From contig NZ_CADDWM010000010.1 of the NCBI RefSeq assembly GCF_902809835.1, positions 203,064 to 267,063 on the forward strand: a DNA stretch of 64,000 nt. Direction: 5' to 3'. Source of the stretch: Agromyces sp. Marseille-P2726 (GTDB taxonomy: Bacteria > Actinomycetota > Actinomycetes > Actinomycetales > Microbacteriaceae). Shown here piece after piece: positions 45,214 through 54,903 of the stretch (its first letter is position 1; every line of letters starts with the position of its first letter). A model generated the notes under the pieces. The model saw nothing but the letters and a program-made list of their open reading frames with translations. It did no database searches and had not been told where the DNA came from. The position numbers were made by a program, and so were the translations under genes.

Positions 45214-46284
45214 ATGCCATCACCTGCAGACCGCGAGAAAGCCCTCGAGACGGCACTCGCGCAGATCGACCGCCAGTTCGGCAAGGGCTCGGTCATGCGC
45301 CTCGGCAGTGAGGAGCGTGCTCCAGTCGAGGTCATCCCCACCGGATCGATCGCGCTCGATGTGGCACTCGGCGTCGGCGGGCTTCCCCGCGGCCGCATCA
45401 TCGAGATCTACGGTCCCGAGTCATCGGGCAAGACCACGCTCACGCTCCACGCCATCGCCAACGTCCAGCGAGCCGGCGGCATCGCGGCGTTCATCGACGC
45501 CGAGCATGCGCTCGACCCCGACTACGCGAAGAAGCTCGGCGTCGACATCGATTCCCTGCTCGTCTCGCAGCCCGACACCGGTGAGCAGGCGCTCGAGATC
45601 GCCGACATGCTCATCCGCTCGGGCTCGATCGACCTCGTCGTCATCGACTCGGTGGCGGCGCTCGTTCCCCGGGCCGAGATCGAAGGCGAGATGGGCGATT
45701 CGCACGTCGGCCTTCAGGCGCGTCTCATGTCGCAGGCCCTCCGCAAGCTCACGGGCGGGCTCAACCAGACGAAGACCACCGCGATCTTCATCAACCAGCT
45801 CCGCGAGAAGATCGGTGTGTTCTTCGGCAGTCCCGAGACCACCGCGGGCGGCAAGGCGCTCAAGTTCTACGCGTCGGTGCGGCTCGACATCCGCCGCATC
45901 GAGACCCTGAAAGACGGCGCCGATGCGGTCGGCAACCGCACGCGCGTCAAGGTCGTGAAGAACAAGATGGCACCCCCCTTCAAGCAGGCTGAGTTCGACA
46001 TCCTCTACGGGGTGGGCATCTCGCGCGAGGGCAGTCTCATCGACTACGGCGTCGACCAGGGCATCGTGAAGAAGTCCGGTGCCTGGTACACCTACGACGG
46101 CGATCAGCTCGGGCAGGGCAAAGAGAACGCCCGCAATTTCCTGCTGCAGAACCCCGACATCGCAGCAGACATTGAGAAGAAGATCCTCGCCAAGCTCGGC
46201 ATCGGCGCGACCGCCGGTCAGGCACCCGCGACGGCGTCGAACGTCGAGTCCATCGAGACGAAGCTCGGGCGCAAGGGCGCCTGA
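45214..46284 (+). CDS. recA: Recombinase RecA
   Basis: A 356-residue strand-exchange ATPase and coprotease for LexA. Walker A is [10 protein letters not shown] at about residues 68-77, and the core motifs [36 protein letters not shown] and [36 protein letters not shown] are intact. No intein interrupts it. The ATG at 45214 follows AAGGAG; the in-frame extension to 45028 is rejected. An SOS box controls it. Confidence 0.98.
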   Translation: MPSPADREKALETALAQIDRQFGKGSVMRLGSEERAPVEVIPTGSIALDVALGVGGLPRGRIIEIYGPESSGKTTLTLHAIANVQRAGGIAAFIDAEHALDPDYAKKLGVDIDSLLVSQPDTGEQALEIADMLIRSGSIDLVVIDSVAALVPRAEIEGEMGDSHVGLQARLMSQALRKLTGGLNQTKTTAIFINQLREKIGVFFGSPETTAGGKALKFYASVRLDIRRIETLKDGADAVGNRTRVKVVKNKMAPPFKQAEFDILYGVGISREGSLIDYGVDQGIVKKSGAWYTYDGDQLGQGKENARNFLLQNPDIAADIEKKILAKLGIGATAGQAPATASNVESIETKLGRKGA

Positions 46285-46325
46285 GCAGGCGGGAGGGCAC
46301 GAACGAGATCGGGGAGGGGAGTGGC

Positions 46326-47006
46326 ATGAGCGACGCATCCGAGCACCTCGCCCCGGTCTCGTACCTGCCGTGGGCGACGCCGGGCGACCGAGGCAGCGAG
46401 TCACCGGCTCGGCGTCGCGATCGTGATCGTGATCGCGACCGATTCGGCGCCGCCCGCTCCGGCGGCAGTCCACGACCGGTGCCACTGTCGACCGTGCGGG
46501 CTGACGAAGCGGTCGAGGGCCACGATGAGACCGGCGCCGAGCGTGATGCCCGCATCGACCGACTCGTCGTATCCCGGCTGCGGCGGTCCGCCCTGTCGGT
46601 GGCCGAGGTGCGGGCCGTGCTCACCGAGCACGGACTCGATGAGGCCGAGATCGAGGAGTGGATCGAGCGCTACGAGCGGCTCGGGTACCTCGACGATGCC
46701 CGGCTGGCTGAGCAGCTCGTGTACGTGAACGGGGCGCGGCGTGGTCGGGGCAGTGTTGCGATCCTGCACGAGCTCACTCGTCGTGGAGTCGACGCTGCCG
46801 CTGCGCGCGCCGCAGTCGATGAGCTCGATCCCGACATCGAACGGCGAAACGCCCTCGCCGCGGCCGAACGTCGCGTGCGGCAGCTCGCCGGGCTCGACCG
46901 CCAGACGGCCGAGCGGCGTCTCTCGGCGTTCCTCCAGCGCCGCGGGTACTCCAGCGGCGTCGTCCGTGAGGCGGTGAGGGCGGTCCTCGGGGCCGACGAC
47001 TCGTAG
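46326..47006 (+). CDS. recX: Regulatory protein RecX
   Basis: A 226-residue modulator of RecA filaments. The RecX three-helix repeats begin at about residue 76 (IDRLVVSRLRRSALSVAEVRAVL), with GYLDDARLAEQLVYVNGARRGRGSVAILHELTRRGV and FLQRRGYSSGVVREAV as the best-conserved parts. The first 70 residues are disordered and include an Arg-Asp repeat (RRRDRDRDRDR). GGGGAGGGGAG precedes the ATG; recA ends 41 bp before. Confidence 0.9.
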   Translation: MSDASEHLAPVSYLPWATPGDRGSESPARRRDRDRDRDRFGAARSGGSPRPVPLSTVRADEAVEGHDETGAERDARIDRLVVSRLRRSALSVAEVRAVLTEHGLDEAEIEEWIERYERLGYLDDARLAEQLVYVNGARRGRGSVAILHELTRRGVDAAAARAAVDELDPDIERRNALAAAERRVRQLAGLDRQTAERRLSAFLQRRGYSSGVVREAVRAVLGADDS

Positions 47007-47018
47007 ACTGGTGCGATC

Positions 47019-48617
47019 ATGAGCACCCTTCACCAGGTCTCGCCCGGCGAGGCCATCGAGACGACGGCCACTCCGCGCACGTACGAGGTGCGAACGTTCG
47101 GGTGCCAGATGAACGTGCACGACTCCGAACGGCTCAGCGGCTCGCTCGAGGCGGCCGGATACGTGCCGGCAGAGGGGGTCGAGCCCGACGTCGTCGTCAT
47201 CAACACCTGCGCCGTCCGAGAGAACGCCGACAACAAGCTCTACGGCAATCTCGGGCACCTCGCCGGCGTGAAGCGCCGCCACCAGGGCATGCAGATCGCC
47301 GTCGGCGGCTGTCTCGCCCAGAAGGACAAGCACGTCATCCTCGAGAAGGCGCCGTGGGTCGACGTCGTCTTCGGCACGCACAACATGGGCTCGCTCCCGA
47401 GCCTCCTCGAACGGGCGCGGCACAACGACGAGGCGCAGCTCGAGATCCTCGACGCGCTCGAGGTCTTCCCCTCGACACTGCCGACCAAGCGCGACTCCAC
47501 CTACAGCGGCTGGGTGTCGATCTCGGTCGGATGCAACAACACCTGCACGTTCTGCATCGTGCCGGCGCTCCGCGGCAAGGAGAAGGACCGCCGGCCAGGC
47601 GAGATCCTCGCCGAGATCCAGGCGCTGGTCGATGACGGCGCGATCGAGGTCACGTTGCTCGGCCAGAACGTCAACTCGTACGGCGTCGAGTTCGGCGACC
47701 GGCAGGCGTTCGGCAAGCTCCTCCGTGCGGCTGGCGAGATCGACGGTCTCGAGCGGATCCGGTTCACGAGCCCGCACCCGGCGGCGTTCACCGACGACGT
47801 CATCGATGCGATGGCCGAGACGCCCACGGTGATGCCGCAACTCCACATGCCACTGCAGTCGGGCTCCGATCGCATCCTGAAGGCGATGCGCCGCTCGTAC
47901 CGATCCGAGAGATTCCTCGGCATCCTCGACCGGGTTCGGGCCAAGATCCCGCACGCGGCGATCTCGACCGACATCATCGTCGGCTTCCCCGGAGAGACCG
48001 AGGAGGACTTCCGAGAGACGCTCCGGGTGGTCGAGGCAGCTCGGTTCGCCTCGGCCTTCACCTTCCAGTACTCGATCCGTCCGGGCACACCCGCCGCGAC
48101 CATGCCGGACCAGGTCCCGAAGGAGGTCGTGCAGGAGCGATACGAGCGCCTCGCGGCACTGCAGGAGCGCATCTCGTGGGAGGAGAACCAGGCGCTCGTC
48201 GGGCGTTCCGTCGAAGTGCTGGTCTCCACCGGTGAGGGCAAGAAGGACGCCGAGACGCATCGCCTGAGCGGAAGGGCGGAAGACAGCCGGCTCGTGCACT
48301 TCGAGGTGCCCGAGCGATCCGAGCTTCCGCGTCCGGGCGACGTCGTCTCGGTGACGATCACGCAGGCCGCTCCGTTCCACCTGCTCGCCGACTCCGTCGA
48401 CGATGCGCCGCTGCGTATCCGCCGCACGCGCGCCGGCGACGCGTGGGACCGCGAACAGGCCGACAGCTGCGCCGTGCCGACCCCAGGAGCCGCGGCATCC
48501 GGTCAGGGTCGCGTCTCGCTCGGGCTGCCGACGCTGCGAACTCGCGGGGCCGAGCCGCTCATTGCGCCGGGTGTCGGCACGATGCCGATCTACGACCCGA
48601 GCGACGCACAGCGCTGA
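47019..48617 (+). CDS. miaB: tRNA-2-methylthio-N6-dimethylallyladenosine synthase
   Basis: A 532-residue radical SAM methylthiotransferase modifying A37 of tRNAs. The N-terminal domain has cluster cysteines in [27 protein letters not shown] and VGGCLAQ. The radical SAM cluster motif is [13 protein letters not shown] domain ([19 protein letters not shown]) follows, and a 60-residue tail extends past the usual end. TAGACT lies 9 bp before the ATG. miaA, which makes its substrate, follows. Confidence 0.95.
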   Translation: MSTLHQVSPGEAIETTATPRTYEVRTFGCQMNVHDSERLSGSLEAAGYVPAEGVEPDVVVINTCAVRENADNKLYGNLGHLAGVKRRHQGMQIAVGGCLAQKDKHVILEKAPWVDVVFGTHNMGSLPSLLERARHNDEAQLEILDALEVFPSTLPTKRDSTYSGWVSISVGCNNTCTFCIVPALRGKEKDRRPGEILAEIQALVDDGAIEVTLLGQNVNSYGVEFGDRQAFGKLLRAAGEIDGLERIRFTSPHPAAFTDDVIDAMAETPTVMPQLHMPLQSGSDRILKAMRRSYRSERFLGILDRVRAKIPHAAISTDIIVGFPGETEEDFRETLRVVEAARFASAFTFQYSIRPGTPAATMPDQVPKEVVQERYERLAALQERISWEENQALVGRSVEVLVSTGEGKKDAETHRLSGRAEDSRLVHFEVPERSELPRPGDVVSVTITQAAPFHLLADSVDDAPLRIRRTRAGDAWDREQADSCAVPTPGAAASGQGRVSLGLPTLRTRGAEPLIAPGVGTMPIYDPSDAQR

Positions 48618-48618
48618 C

Positions 48619-49539
48619 GTGACGCTCATCGCGATCGTCGGCGCCACCGGCACGGGCAAGTCCGACTTCGCTCTCGACCTCGCAGAGGCCTTCGACGAGG
48701 TCGGCCGGGTCGCCGAGGTCGTGAACGCCGACGCGATGCAGCTGTATCGCGGCATGGACATTGGCACGGCCAAGGTGCCCATGCACCAGCGCCGCGGCGT
48801 TCCCCACCACCTCCTCGACGTCCTCGAGGTCACCGACGAGGCATCCGTCGCCGAGTACCAGCGGGCCGCCCGCACGGTGATCGACGAGATCATGTCGCGA
48901 GGCGGGCTCGCCCTGCTGGTCGGTGGGTCGGGTCTGTACGTGTCGTCCGTCATCCACGACTTCCGCTTCCCGGGCACGGATGCCTCGATCCGCGCGCGCC
49001 TCGAGGCCGACCTCGCGGCGCTGGGTCCGGGCCTCCTGCATGCTCGGCTGCGTGCCATCGATGCCGAGACCGCGGCGAGTGTGGACCCGCAGAACGCACG
49101 TCGCATCGTGCGTGCGCTCGAGGTCATCGAGCTCACCGGGGAGCCCAAGGCGGCGCGGCTTCCCGACGACCCTGTGCCGTGGCGACCGCATCGCATCGTG
49201 CACCTTCGAAGCGAACGGTCGAAACTCGTCGAACGACTCGACGCCCGCGCCTCCGGCATGTGGGAGGACGGACTCGTGGACGAGGTTCGCGCACTCATCC
49301 CACGGGGCCTCGAGCACGGCGTGACCGCTCGCAAGGCGATCGGGTACGCACAAGCGCTGGCAGAACTGCACGGCCGGATATCGCGTGCCGAGGCGATCGC
49401 CCAGACGCAGCAACTCACCCGCACGTACGCCAGGCGGCAGGTCGGGTGGTTCCGCAGGTACGCCGACGCGGTGGCGATCGACGCCGACGACCTCGTCGCC
49501 CGCAGGGCAGAGCTCGCCCGCCAGGCGGCCCTAGACTGA
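48619..49539 (+). CDS. miaA: tRNA dimethylallyltransferase
   Basis: A 306-residue enzyme adding the dimethylallyl group to A37 of UNN-decoding tRNAs, the step before MiaB. The P-loop [11 protein letters not shown] starts at residue 5, [18 protein letters not shown] and [14 protein letters not shown] follow, and [16 protein letters not shown] matches the C-terminal part. The GTG at 48619 begins 1 bp after the miaB stop. Confidence 0.95.
   Translation: MTLIAIVGATGTGKSDFALDLAEAFDEVGRVAEVVNADAMQLYRGMDIGTAKVPMHQRRGVPHHLLDVLEVTDEASVAEYQRAARTVIDEIMSRGGLALLVGGSGLYVSSVIHDFRFPGTDASIRARLEADLAALGPGLLHARLRAIDAETAASVDPQNARRIVRALEVIELTGEPKAARLPDDPVPWRPHRIVHLRSERSKLVERLDARASGMWEDGLVDEVRALIPRGLEHGVTARKAIGYAQALAELHGRISRAEAIAQTQQLTRTYARRQVGWFRRYADAVAIDADDLVARRAELARQAALD
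49532..49537 (+). promoter_or_regulatory. -10 box TAGACT of dapF
   Basis: TAGACT overlaps the miaA stop codon and is followed by 6 bp and the ATG of dapF at 49544. Confidence 0.5.
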
Positions 49540-49543
49540 TCGG

Positions 49544-50425
49544 ATGTCGTTCGATCTGCGATTCACCAAGGGGCAGGGCACCGGCAACGACTTCGTGCTC
49601 TTCAGCGACCCCGAGGGCGTCACCGAGTTGACGCCCACGCAGATCGTCGCGATGTGCGATCGTCGCTTCGGTGTCGGCGCCGACGGGGTGATCCGTGCCG
49701 TGCGATCGGCGAACCTCGAGGCGGGCGCCGCCGCACTTGCCGAGAATCCGCACGCCGTCTGGTTCATGGACTACTGGAACGCCGACGGCTCGGTCTCCGA
49801 GATGTGCGGCAACGGCATCCGTGTGTACACGAGCTACCTCCTCGACCAGGGCTTCGCCGACCTTCCGGCCGATGGGTCCATCGCCATCGGCACGCGCGCC
49901 GGCGTTCGCACCGTGAGGCGCAGCCGCGGCGGCTACGAAGCCGACCTCGGAAGGTGGCGGCTCACGGGCGAAGACCCGCTGGTTCGCGCGAAGAACCTCG
50001 ACGTGCCGCGGCCCGGCCTCGGCATCGATGTCGGCAACCCGCACGTCGTCGTGGCCCTTGCCGACGACGACGAACTCGCCGAGCTGGATCTCGGCTATCA
50101 GCCGATCCTCGATCCGCATCCCGAGGGCGGAGCGAACGTCGAGTTCGTGGTTCCGGCCGATCCGCTCATCGAAGACGCGGTCGGACGGGTTCGCATGCGC
50201 GTGCACGAACGGGGATCCGGCGAGACGCTCTCGTGCGGCACGGGAGCCGTCGCGACTGCCCTCGCGGTGCGCCACTGGGCGGGGCGGGGGGCACCGAACG
50301 AATGGCGCGTGCACGTACCGGGTGGCGTGCTCGGAGTTCGCGTGTTCGAGGCACCCGATGGAGAGCACGCCGCGCTCTCAGGTCCCGCCGAACTGGTCTT
50401 CGACGGGGTGCTCAGCCTGGCCTGA
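49544..50425 (+). CDS. dapF: Diaminopimelate epimerase
   Basis: A 293-residue cofactor-independent epimerase converting LL- to meso-diaminopimelate for lysine and peptidoglycan. The two catalytic cysteines lie in [11 protein letters not shown] and [13 protein letters not shown]. The N-terminal [14 protein letters not shown] is typical. It is the third dap gene in the window. It converges with the methyltransferase gene. Confidence 0.96.
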   Translation: MSFDLRFTKGQGTGNDFVLFSDPEGVTELTPTQIVAMCDRRFGVGADGVIRAVRSANLEAGAAALAENPHAVWFMDYWNADGSVSEMCGNGIRVYTSYLLDQGFADLPADGSIAIGTRAGVRTVRRSRGGYEADLGRWRLTGEDPLVRAKNLDVPRPGLGIDVGNPHVVVALADDDELAELDLGYQPILDPHPEGGANVEFVVPADPLIEDAVGRVRMRVHERGSGETLSCGTGAVATALAVRHWAGRGAPNEWRVHVPGGVLGVRVFEAPDGEHAALSGPAELVFDGVLSLA

Positions 50426-50450
50426 GCGCGGTCACGATCGGTCGCACCGG

Positions 50451-51065
50451 TCATCTCGTGCTCGCCGCGCGGCGAGCCGAGAGCACGCGGAACCCCTTCG
50501 AGGTCGCGGCACGCGCAACCTCGAGTCCGAGCACGTCGCCCAGCCACCGCTGCAGGGACTCGGCGCCCAGATGCTTGGCGACCACGAGCCATGCCTCGCC
50601 ATCGCCGGTCAGGCGCGAGAGCCAGCGCTCGAGCATCGCGTGCAGTTCCTGCTTTCCGACCCGGATCGGAGGATTCGACCAGATGGTGGCGAATTCGATC
50701 TGTGCGGGAACATCGTCGGGCAGGGCCGTGTTGATATTCGTGATGCCGAGTCTTGCTGCATTCCGGCGTACGAGGTCGAGGGCGCGTTCGTTCACGTCGA
50801 CGGCCCAGACCGTGGCATCGGGAGCCCGCATGGCGAGCGTCAGCGCGACCGGTCCCCATCCTGCACCGAGATCGAGCAGGTGGCCCGAGGCCGACGGGGC
50901 GGGCACCGTGTCGAGGAGCACGCGGGTGCCCTGGTCGAGGTGTTCGGGGCTGAAGACACCCGGCGCGGTGACGAGGTCGACCTCGCGTCCGGCAAGGACC
51001 GCGCGGATGGTGCGGGTGTCGAATCGGCTCCGAGGCGAGGTGGAGAAGTAGTGGTCGGAGCTCAT
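50451..51065 (-). CDS. Class I SAM-dependent methyltransferase (RsmC-like)
   Basis: A 204-residue methyltransferase. The SAM loop is LLDLGAGWGPVALTLAMR, the acidic motif is WAVDVNERALDLV and the NPPI motif is TIWSNPPIRVGKQEL. These point to a base N-methyltransferase of the RsmC (16S rRNA G1207) group without its N-terminal half, as is usual in Actinobacteria. TAGCTT lies 6 bp before the ATG. It is divergent from hflX. Confidence 0.87.
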   Translation of the reverse strand: MSSDHYFSTSPRSRFDTRTIRAVLAGREVDLVTAPGVFSPEHLDQGTRVLLDTVPAPSASGHLLDLGAGWGPVALTLAMRAPDATVWAVDVNERALDLVRRNAARLGITNINTALPDDVPAQIEFATIWSNPPIRVGKQELHAMLERWLSRLTGDGEAWLVVAKHLGAESLQRWLGDVLGLEVARAATSKGFRVLSARRAASTR

Positions 51066-51094
51066 GCAAGCAAGCTATCGCACGCGATCGGAAG

Positions 51095-51100
51095 TAGGGT
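51095..51100 (+). promoter_or_regulatory. -10 box TAGGGT of hflX
   Basis: TAGGGT is followed by 7 bp and the ATG of hflX at 51108. The opposite-strand TAGCTT of the methyltransferase lies at 51072-51077. Confidence 0.5.
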
Positions 51101-51107
51101 TGACGAG

Positions 51108-52637
51108 ATGAAGGAAGCCGAACAGAGCACTGCAGACGACGCCGTCGAGCGGGTGCTGCGCGCCGCCGAGTCGAAGGCGGGTGTGGCGCGATTCGGCGCC
51201 GCCAAGGCGGCGGCCATCCAGCACGACCAGGTGGATGCCACGGCCGACACTTCGACCGACGGCGCCCAGTTCGACCGTGACGATCGCGCGGCCCTGCGCC
51301 GAGTGGGCGGGCTCTCGACCGAGCTGCAGGACGTCAGCGAGGTCGAGTACCGCCAGCTGCGCCTCGAGAACGTCGTGCTCATCGGCGTGTACTCGCAGGG
51401 ATCGCAGCTCGAGGCAGAGAACTCGTTGCGCGAGCTCGCCGCCCTCGCCGAAACGGCAGGCGCCCGGGTGCTCGACGGATTGCTGCAGCGTCGCCCGAAT
51501 CCCGATCCCAGCACGTACTTCGGCAGCGGCAAGGCCGAGGAGCTGCGACATGTGGTCGCGGCGCTCGGTGCCGACACCGTCGTGGCCGACACCGAGCTGT
51601 CACCCAGTCAGCGGCGCGCACTCGAAGACGTCGTCAAGGTGAAGGTCATCGACCGCACGGCCGTCATCCTCGACATCTTCAGCCAGCACGCCAAGAGCCG
51701 CGAGGGCAAGGCGCAGGTCGAGCTGGCGCAGCTCGAGTACCTCCTTCCGCGCCTCCGAGGCTGGGGTGAGTCGATGTCGCGCCAGGCCGGTGGCCAGGTC
51801 GGTGGTGCAGGCGCCGGCATGGGGTCGCGTGGTCCGGGCGAGACGAAGATCGAGCTCGACCGTCGTCGCATCCATACGCGCATGGCCAAGCTGCGTCGCC
51901 AGATCGCCGGCATGAAGCCCGCTCGAGAGGCGAAGCGTGCCAACCGGCGGCGCAACGCGGTGCCCTCGGTCGCGATCGCCGGGTACACGAACGCCGGCAA
52001 GTCGAGCCTGCTGAACCGCATCACCGGCGCCGGCGTGCTCGTCGAGAACGCGCTGTTCGCCACGCTCGATTCCACGGTGCGACGGAACACCACCGCCGAC
52101 GGTCGCGTCTACACGATCGCCGACACCGTGGGATTCGTGCGCAACCTCCCGCACCAGCTGGTCGAGGCGTTCCGTTCGACCCTCGAGGAGGTCGGCGAGG
52201 CCGACCTGATCGTCCACGTCGTCGATGCGGCCCACCCCGACCCCGCCGGCCAGCTCGCGACCGTGCGCGACGTCATCGGTGAGGTCGGCGCGCGCGGCAT
52301 TCCCGAGCTCGTCGTCTTCAACAAGGCCGATCTGATCACAGCCGAGGAGCGTCTCGTGCTGCGCGGGCTGGAGCCGAACGCGGTGTTCGCCTCGGCTCGC
52401 ACGGGTGAGGGAATCCCCGACGTGCTCACGGCCATTGCCGACATGCTGCCCGACCCCGCCGTCGAGGTCGACCTGCTCGTTCCGTACGACCGGGGCGACG
52501 TGGTGTCGACCCTCCACGAGACCGGCAGGGTGCTGTCGGTGACCTACGTCGATGACGGGACGCGCATCCGGGCGCTCGCGTCGCCCGAACAGGCCGCGCA
52601 GCTCAGCGAGTTCGCTGCGGCATCCGTGCACGCCTGA
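51108..52637 (+). CDS. hflX: GTPase HflX
   Basis: A 509-residue ribosome-associated GTPase that splits stalled ribosomes under stress. The N-terminal HflX domain (YFGSGKAEELRHVVAALGADTVV, ELSPSQRRALEDVVKVKVIDRT) leads through a Gly-rich loop and basic coiled coil to the G domain. G1 is GYTNAGKSS, G3 is ADTVGFV and G4 is FNKADL. The C-terminal 60 residues carry the usual small domain. It is monocistronic with a hairpin region downstream. Confidence 0.94.
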   Translation: MKEAEQSTADDAVERVLRAAESKAGVARFGAAKAAAIQHDQVDATADTSTDGAQFDRDDRAALRRVGGLSTELQDVSEVEYRQLRLENVVLIGVYSQGSQLEAENSLRELAALAETAGARVLDGLLQRRPNPDPSTYFGSGKAEELRHVVAALGADTVVADTELSPSQRRALEDVVKVKVIDRTAVILDIFSQHAKSREGKAQVELAQLEYLLPRLRGWGESMSRQAGGQVGGAGAGMGSRGPGETKIELDRRRIHTRMAKLRRQIAGMKPAREAKRANRRRNAVPSVAIAGYTNAGKSSLLNRITGAGVLVENALFATLDSTVRRNTTADGRVYTIADTVGFVRNLPHQLVEAFRSTLEEVGEADLIVHVVDAAHPDPAGQLATVRDVIGEVGARGIPELVVFNKADLITAEERLVLRGLEPNAVFASARTGEGIPDVLTAIADMLPDPAVEVDLLVPYDRGDVVSTLHETGRVLSVTYVDDGTRIRALASPEQAAQLSEFAAASVHA

Positions 52638-52646
52638 TGTCGTCGG

Positions 52647-52729
52647 GCCGCGCTGCGCGGCTTCAGCTTCGTCGCTCGTGGGGCTAGCACATTCCGGTTC
52701 GTCGGGGAACCCCCGGTTGCTGCCGGGGG
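52647..52729 (+). terminator. Two hairpins after hflX
   Basis: GCCGCG/CGCGGC around CTG lies at 52647-52661, and CCCCCGG/CCGGGGG around TTGCTG lies at 52710-52729. Neither has a T run, so termination is likely but unproven. Confidence 0.55.
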
Positions 52730-52748
52730 ATCGCTCAGGTGCGTCGCA

Positions 52749-52754
52749 TAGCGT
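52749..52754 (+). promoter_or_regulatory. -10 box TAGCGT of the hydrolase
   Basis: TAGCGT is followed by 6 bp and the ATG at 52761. Confidence 0.45.
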
Positions 52755-52760
52755 CGTCGC

Positions 52761-53516
52761 ATGCGACTCGCGGTTCACGAATCTGGCAGCGGCACGAAGA
52801 CGGCCATTCTCATCCATGGCATCATGTCGGATTCACGCGCCTGGCACCGGGTGACGGCTGAGCTCGAACAGCACGGCTTTCGCGTGATCGCGGTCGACCT
52901 CGCCGGCCACGGACGAAGCCCACGCGCGCTTCGGTACTCGCCGTCGGCATGGGCCGACGATGTGGTCGAGACGCTCGGGCCCCTGCTCGACGGCCCTCCC
53001 GACGTCGTCATGGGCCACTCGCTCGGAGGGCTCGTGGCGAGCCTCGTCGCCGATCGCATGGCCCCGCGAGCCGCGATCTACATCGACCCTGCGTTCTCGT
53101 TCCCCCGCGGCATCCGCGGGTTGGCCTTCAAGCTGTTCTTCGCCATCGCACCGCGACCGAAGCGGGCGGCGCTCGTGCGGATGAACCCGAAGTGGAACCC
53201 GGTCGACGTGGACATCGAGCTCGCCACCCTCCGCGACTGGGACCGCCGTACGATCCTCGGATTCGCTGACACACGGCCGCTCGTGCCGCCGATGCGACTC
53301 GTGGCTCCGAGCCTCGTCGTCCTCGCCGAGAAGAGCCTGCTGATCACCGAGCGGGTGGCGTCGCAGCTGCGCCGCCAGGGCATGACCGTCGCGACGGTTG
53401 CGGGCACGGGACACACCGTCTTCCGCGACGACCACTCGGGCTTCATGGAGACGATCACGGGGTGGCTCCGGAACCACACGGGCGCGGAGCCCGCGAAGGC
53501 ACTGAGCCCGGCTTGA
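52761..53516 (+). CDS. Alpha/beta hydrolase
   Basis: A 251-residue cytoplasmic alpha/beta hydrolase. ILIHGIMSDSRAWHRV gives the oxyanion strand, VDLAGHGRSPRAL the next turn, MGHSLGG the nucleophile Ser, and GTGHTVFRDDHSGF the catalytic His. The acid is probably in the strand before LAEKSLLI. The substrate is unknown. It converges with lexA, 9 bp apart. Confidence 0.88.
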   Translation: MRLAVHESGSGTKTAILIHGIMSDSRAWHRVTAELEQHGFRVIAVDLAGHGRSPRALRYSPSAWADDVVETLGPLLDGPPDVVMGHSLGGLVASLVADRMAPRAAIYIDPAFSFPRGIRGLAFKLFFAIAPRPKRAALVRMNPKWNPVDVDIELATLRDWDRRTILGFADTRPLVPPMRLVAPSLVVLAEKSLLITERVASQLRRQGMTVATVAGTGHTVFRDDHSGFMETITGWLRNHTGAEPAKALSPA

Positions 53517-53525
53517 CGGGGACGG

Positions 53526-54215
53526 TCAGACCGCGCGGAGCACGGCGACCACCTTGCCGAGCACCTCGGACTCGTCGCCGAGGATGGGTTCGAACGCGCT
53601 GTTGCGCGGAAGCAGCCACGTGTGGCCGTCGCGCTGGCGGAACACCTTCACCGTGGCCTCCCCGTCGAGCATCGCCGCGACGATCTCACCGTTCTCGGCG
53701 GTGGGCTGAGATCGGACCACCACCCAGTCGCCGTCGCAGATGGCCGCGTCGATCATGGAATCGCCGACGACCTTGAGGATGAACAGCTCGCCCTTGCCGA
53801 CCAACTGGCGGGGGAGCGGGAAGATCTCGTCGATCTGCTGCTCAGCCGTGATCGGGATGCCGGCGGCGATGCGACCGACCAGCGGCACCATCGCGGCGTC
53901 GCCGACCGGGGTCGGTTCGCCCGACTCCGCCGGCCGATCAGTCGTGCCGGGCACCTCGATGAGCACCTCGAGCGCGCGGGGACGATTGGGGTCGCGGCGG
54001 AGGTATCCGGCGAGCTCGAGCTGGTTCAGCTGATGCGTGACGCTCGAGAGCGACGAGAGCCCCACGGCGTCGCCGATCTCGCGCATGCTGGGCGGGTATC
54101 CGCGAGTGGACACCGATCGCTGGATCACCTCGAGGATCGCGACCTGCTTCGCGCTCAGGTTCTTGCGGCGCCGGCCCCGGCCGGCCTCCCGCACGTCGTC
54201 GATGTCGGTGCTCAC
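53526..54215 (-). CDS. lexA: LexA repressor
   Basis: A 229-residue SOS repressor. The winged helix is [48 protein letters not shown]. The self-cleavage site is the Ala-Gly in GRIAAGIPI, with catalytic Ser in [10 protein letters not shown] and Lys in [10 protein letters not shown]. The GTG at 54215 is the family-consistent start. Upstream LexA-type boxes indicate autorepression. Confidence 0.95.
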   Translation of the reverse strand: MSTDIDDVREAGRGRRRKNLSAKQVAILEVIQRSVSTRGYPPSMREIGDAVGLSSLSSVTHQLNQLELAGYLRRDPNRPRALEVLIEVPGTTDRPAESGEPTPVGDAAMVPLVGRIAAGIPITAEQQIDEIFPLPRQLVGKGELFILKVVGDSMIDAAICDGDWVVVRSQPTAENGEIVAAMLDGEATVKVFRQRDGHTWLLPRNSAFEPILGDESEVLGKVVAVLRAV

Positions 54216-54316
54216 GCTCTCGCCCCCTCGTTGCGGCCGCTCGCGACCGGATGTCGGTGGTATCTGGTCCACTGGTGACCGGACATTCGAAACTGTATCC
54301 GTACCACGGGTGAGCG

Positions 54317-54332
54317 GCAAACATTCGTTCGA
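54317..54332. promoter_or_regulatory. SOS box in the lexA-LysM gene gap
   Basis: GCAAAC-ATTC-GTTCGA matches 10 of 12 fixed positions of TCGAACN4GTTCGA. It lies 100 bp before lexA. Confidence 0.7.
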
Positions 54333-54371
54333 GTGTGTCGTGCCATTCGTTGCGCGGAGTTCGAGCGATTC

Positions 54372-54407
54372 TCGCTTGCGGGTTCGAGTATTCGAAGATA
54401 CATTCGG
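54372..54407. promoter_or_regulatory. Two weaker SOS-like boxes near the LysM gene
   Basis: TCGCTTGCGGGTTCGA (54372-54387) and TCGAAGATACATTCGG (54392-54407) each match 9 of 12 fixed bases. They sit 65-100 bp before the LysM gene. Confidence 0.5.
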
Positions 54408-54471
54408 AACAGAGATTCGCCTCCGGCCCTCCCGGCCCGAGGGTCGGAGGCTCCTCATCAGGAGGTGCGAG

Positions 54472-54858
54472 ATGAGCGCAGTGATGGTATCGAGCGGATT
54501 CGGCGCTCCGATGCGCCAGGGCGATGGCGATGCGTCGGCGATTCCGACCACCCGGCTCCGCCTCACTCGACGGGGGCGTATCGTCTTCACGGCACTCGCG
54601 GCGCTGCCCCTGGTGACGTGGGCACTCGTCGGCGTGCTGGGTTCCGCAGGCGCCGCCGCCGATGCCGACGGCGGGGGAGCGTCGACCCGGTTCCAGTACG
54701 TGACGGTGCATCAGGGCGAGTCGCTCTGGGGCATCGCCGAATCGATCGCGCCCGAAGCCGATCCTCGTGTCGTGGTCGACGAGATCATCCGGCTGAACGG
54801 CCTTGCCGACGCCGTCCTCGAGCCGGGTCAGCGTCTCGCGCTCCCGCTCGCTCCCTGA
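54472..54858 (+). CDS. LysM membrane protein, probable SOS cell-division inhibitor
   Basis: A 128-residue protein with one transmembrane helix at about residues 37-62 ([21 protein letters not shown]) and a C-terminal LysM peptidoglycan-binding domain ([19 protein letters not shown] to [12 protein letters not shown]). It is divergent from lexA across SOS boxes. The same layout is known for Bacillus YneA and mycobacterial Rv2719c (ChiZ), which delay division after DNA damage, so this role is inferred. AGGAGG lies 6 bp before the ATG; the open frame upstream is spurious. Confidence 0.82.
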   Translation: MSAVMVSSGFGAPMRQGDGDASAIPTTRLRLTRRGRIVFTALAALPLVTWALVGVLGSAGAAADADGGGASTRFQYVTVHQGESLWGIAESIAPEADPRVVVDEIIRLNGLADAVLEPGQRLALPLAP

Positions 54859-54891
54859 CGATGCGAGCCCGGCCGCTCAGCGGCTCGTAGC

Positions 54892-54897
54892 TAGCAT
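54892..54897 (+). promoter_or_regulatory. -10 box TAGCAT of hisC
   Basis: TAGCAT is followed by 6 bp and the GTG start of hisC at 54904. Confidence 0.5.
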
Positions 54898-54903
54898 GGA
54901 CTG

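Noticed and set aside
46421..46440. Short GATCGT repeats in recX
   Set aside because: They only encode an Arg-Asp run in a disordered segment; a mobile or regulatory role is not supported.
46401..49424. A 1007-codon open frame on the minus strand
   Set aside because: It is the antisense of recX, miaB and miaA, all of which are clear genes.
54381..54390. GGTTCGAGTA as a tRNA T-arm
   Set aside because: No cloverleaf can be built around it; the region is better explained by LexA boxes. I found no other tRNA-like match.
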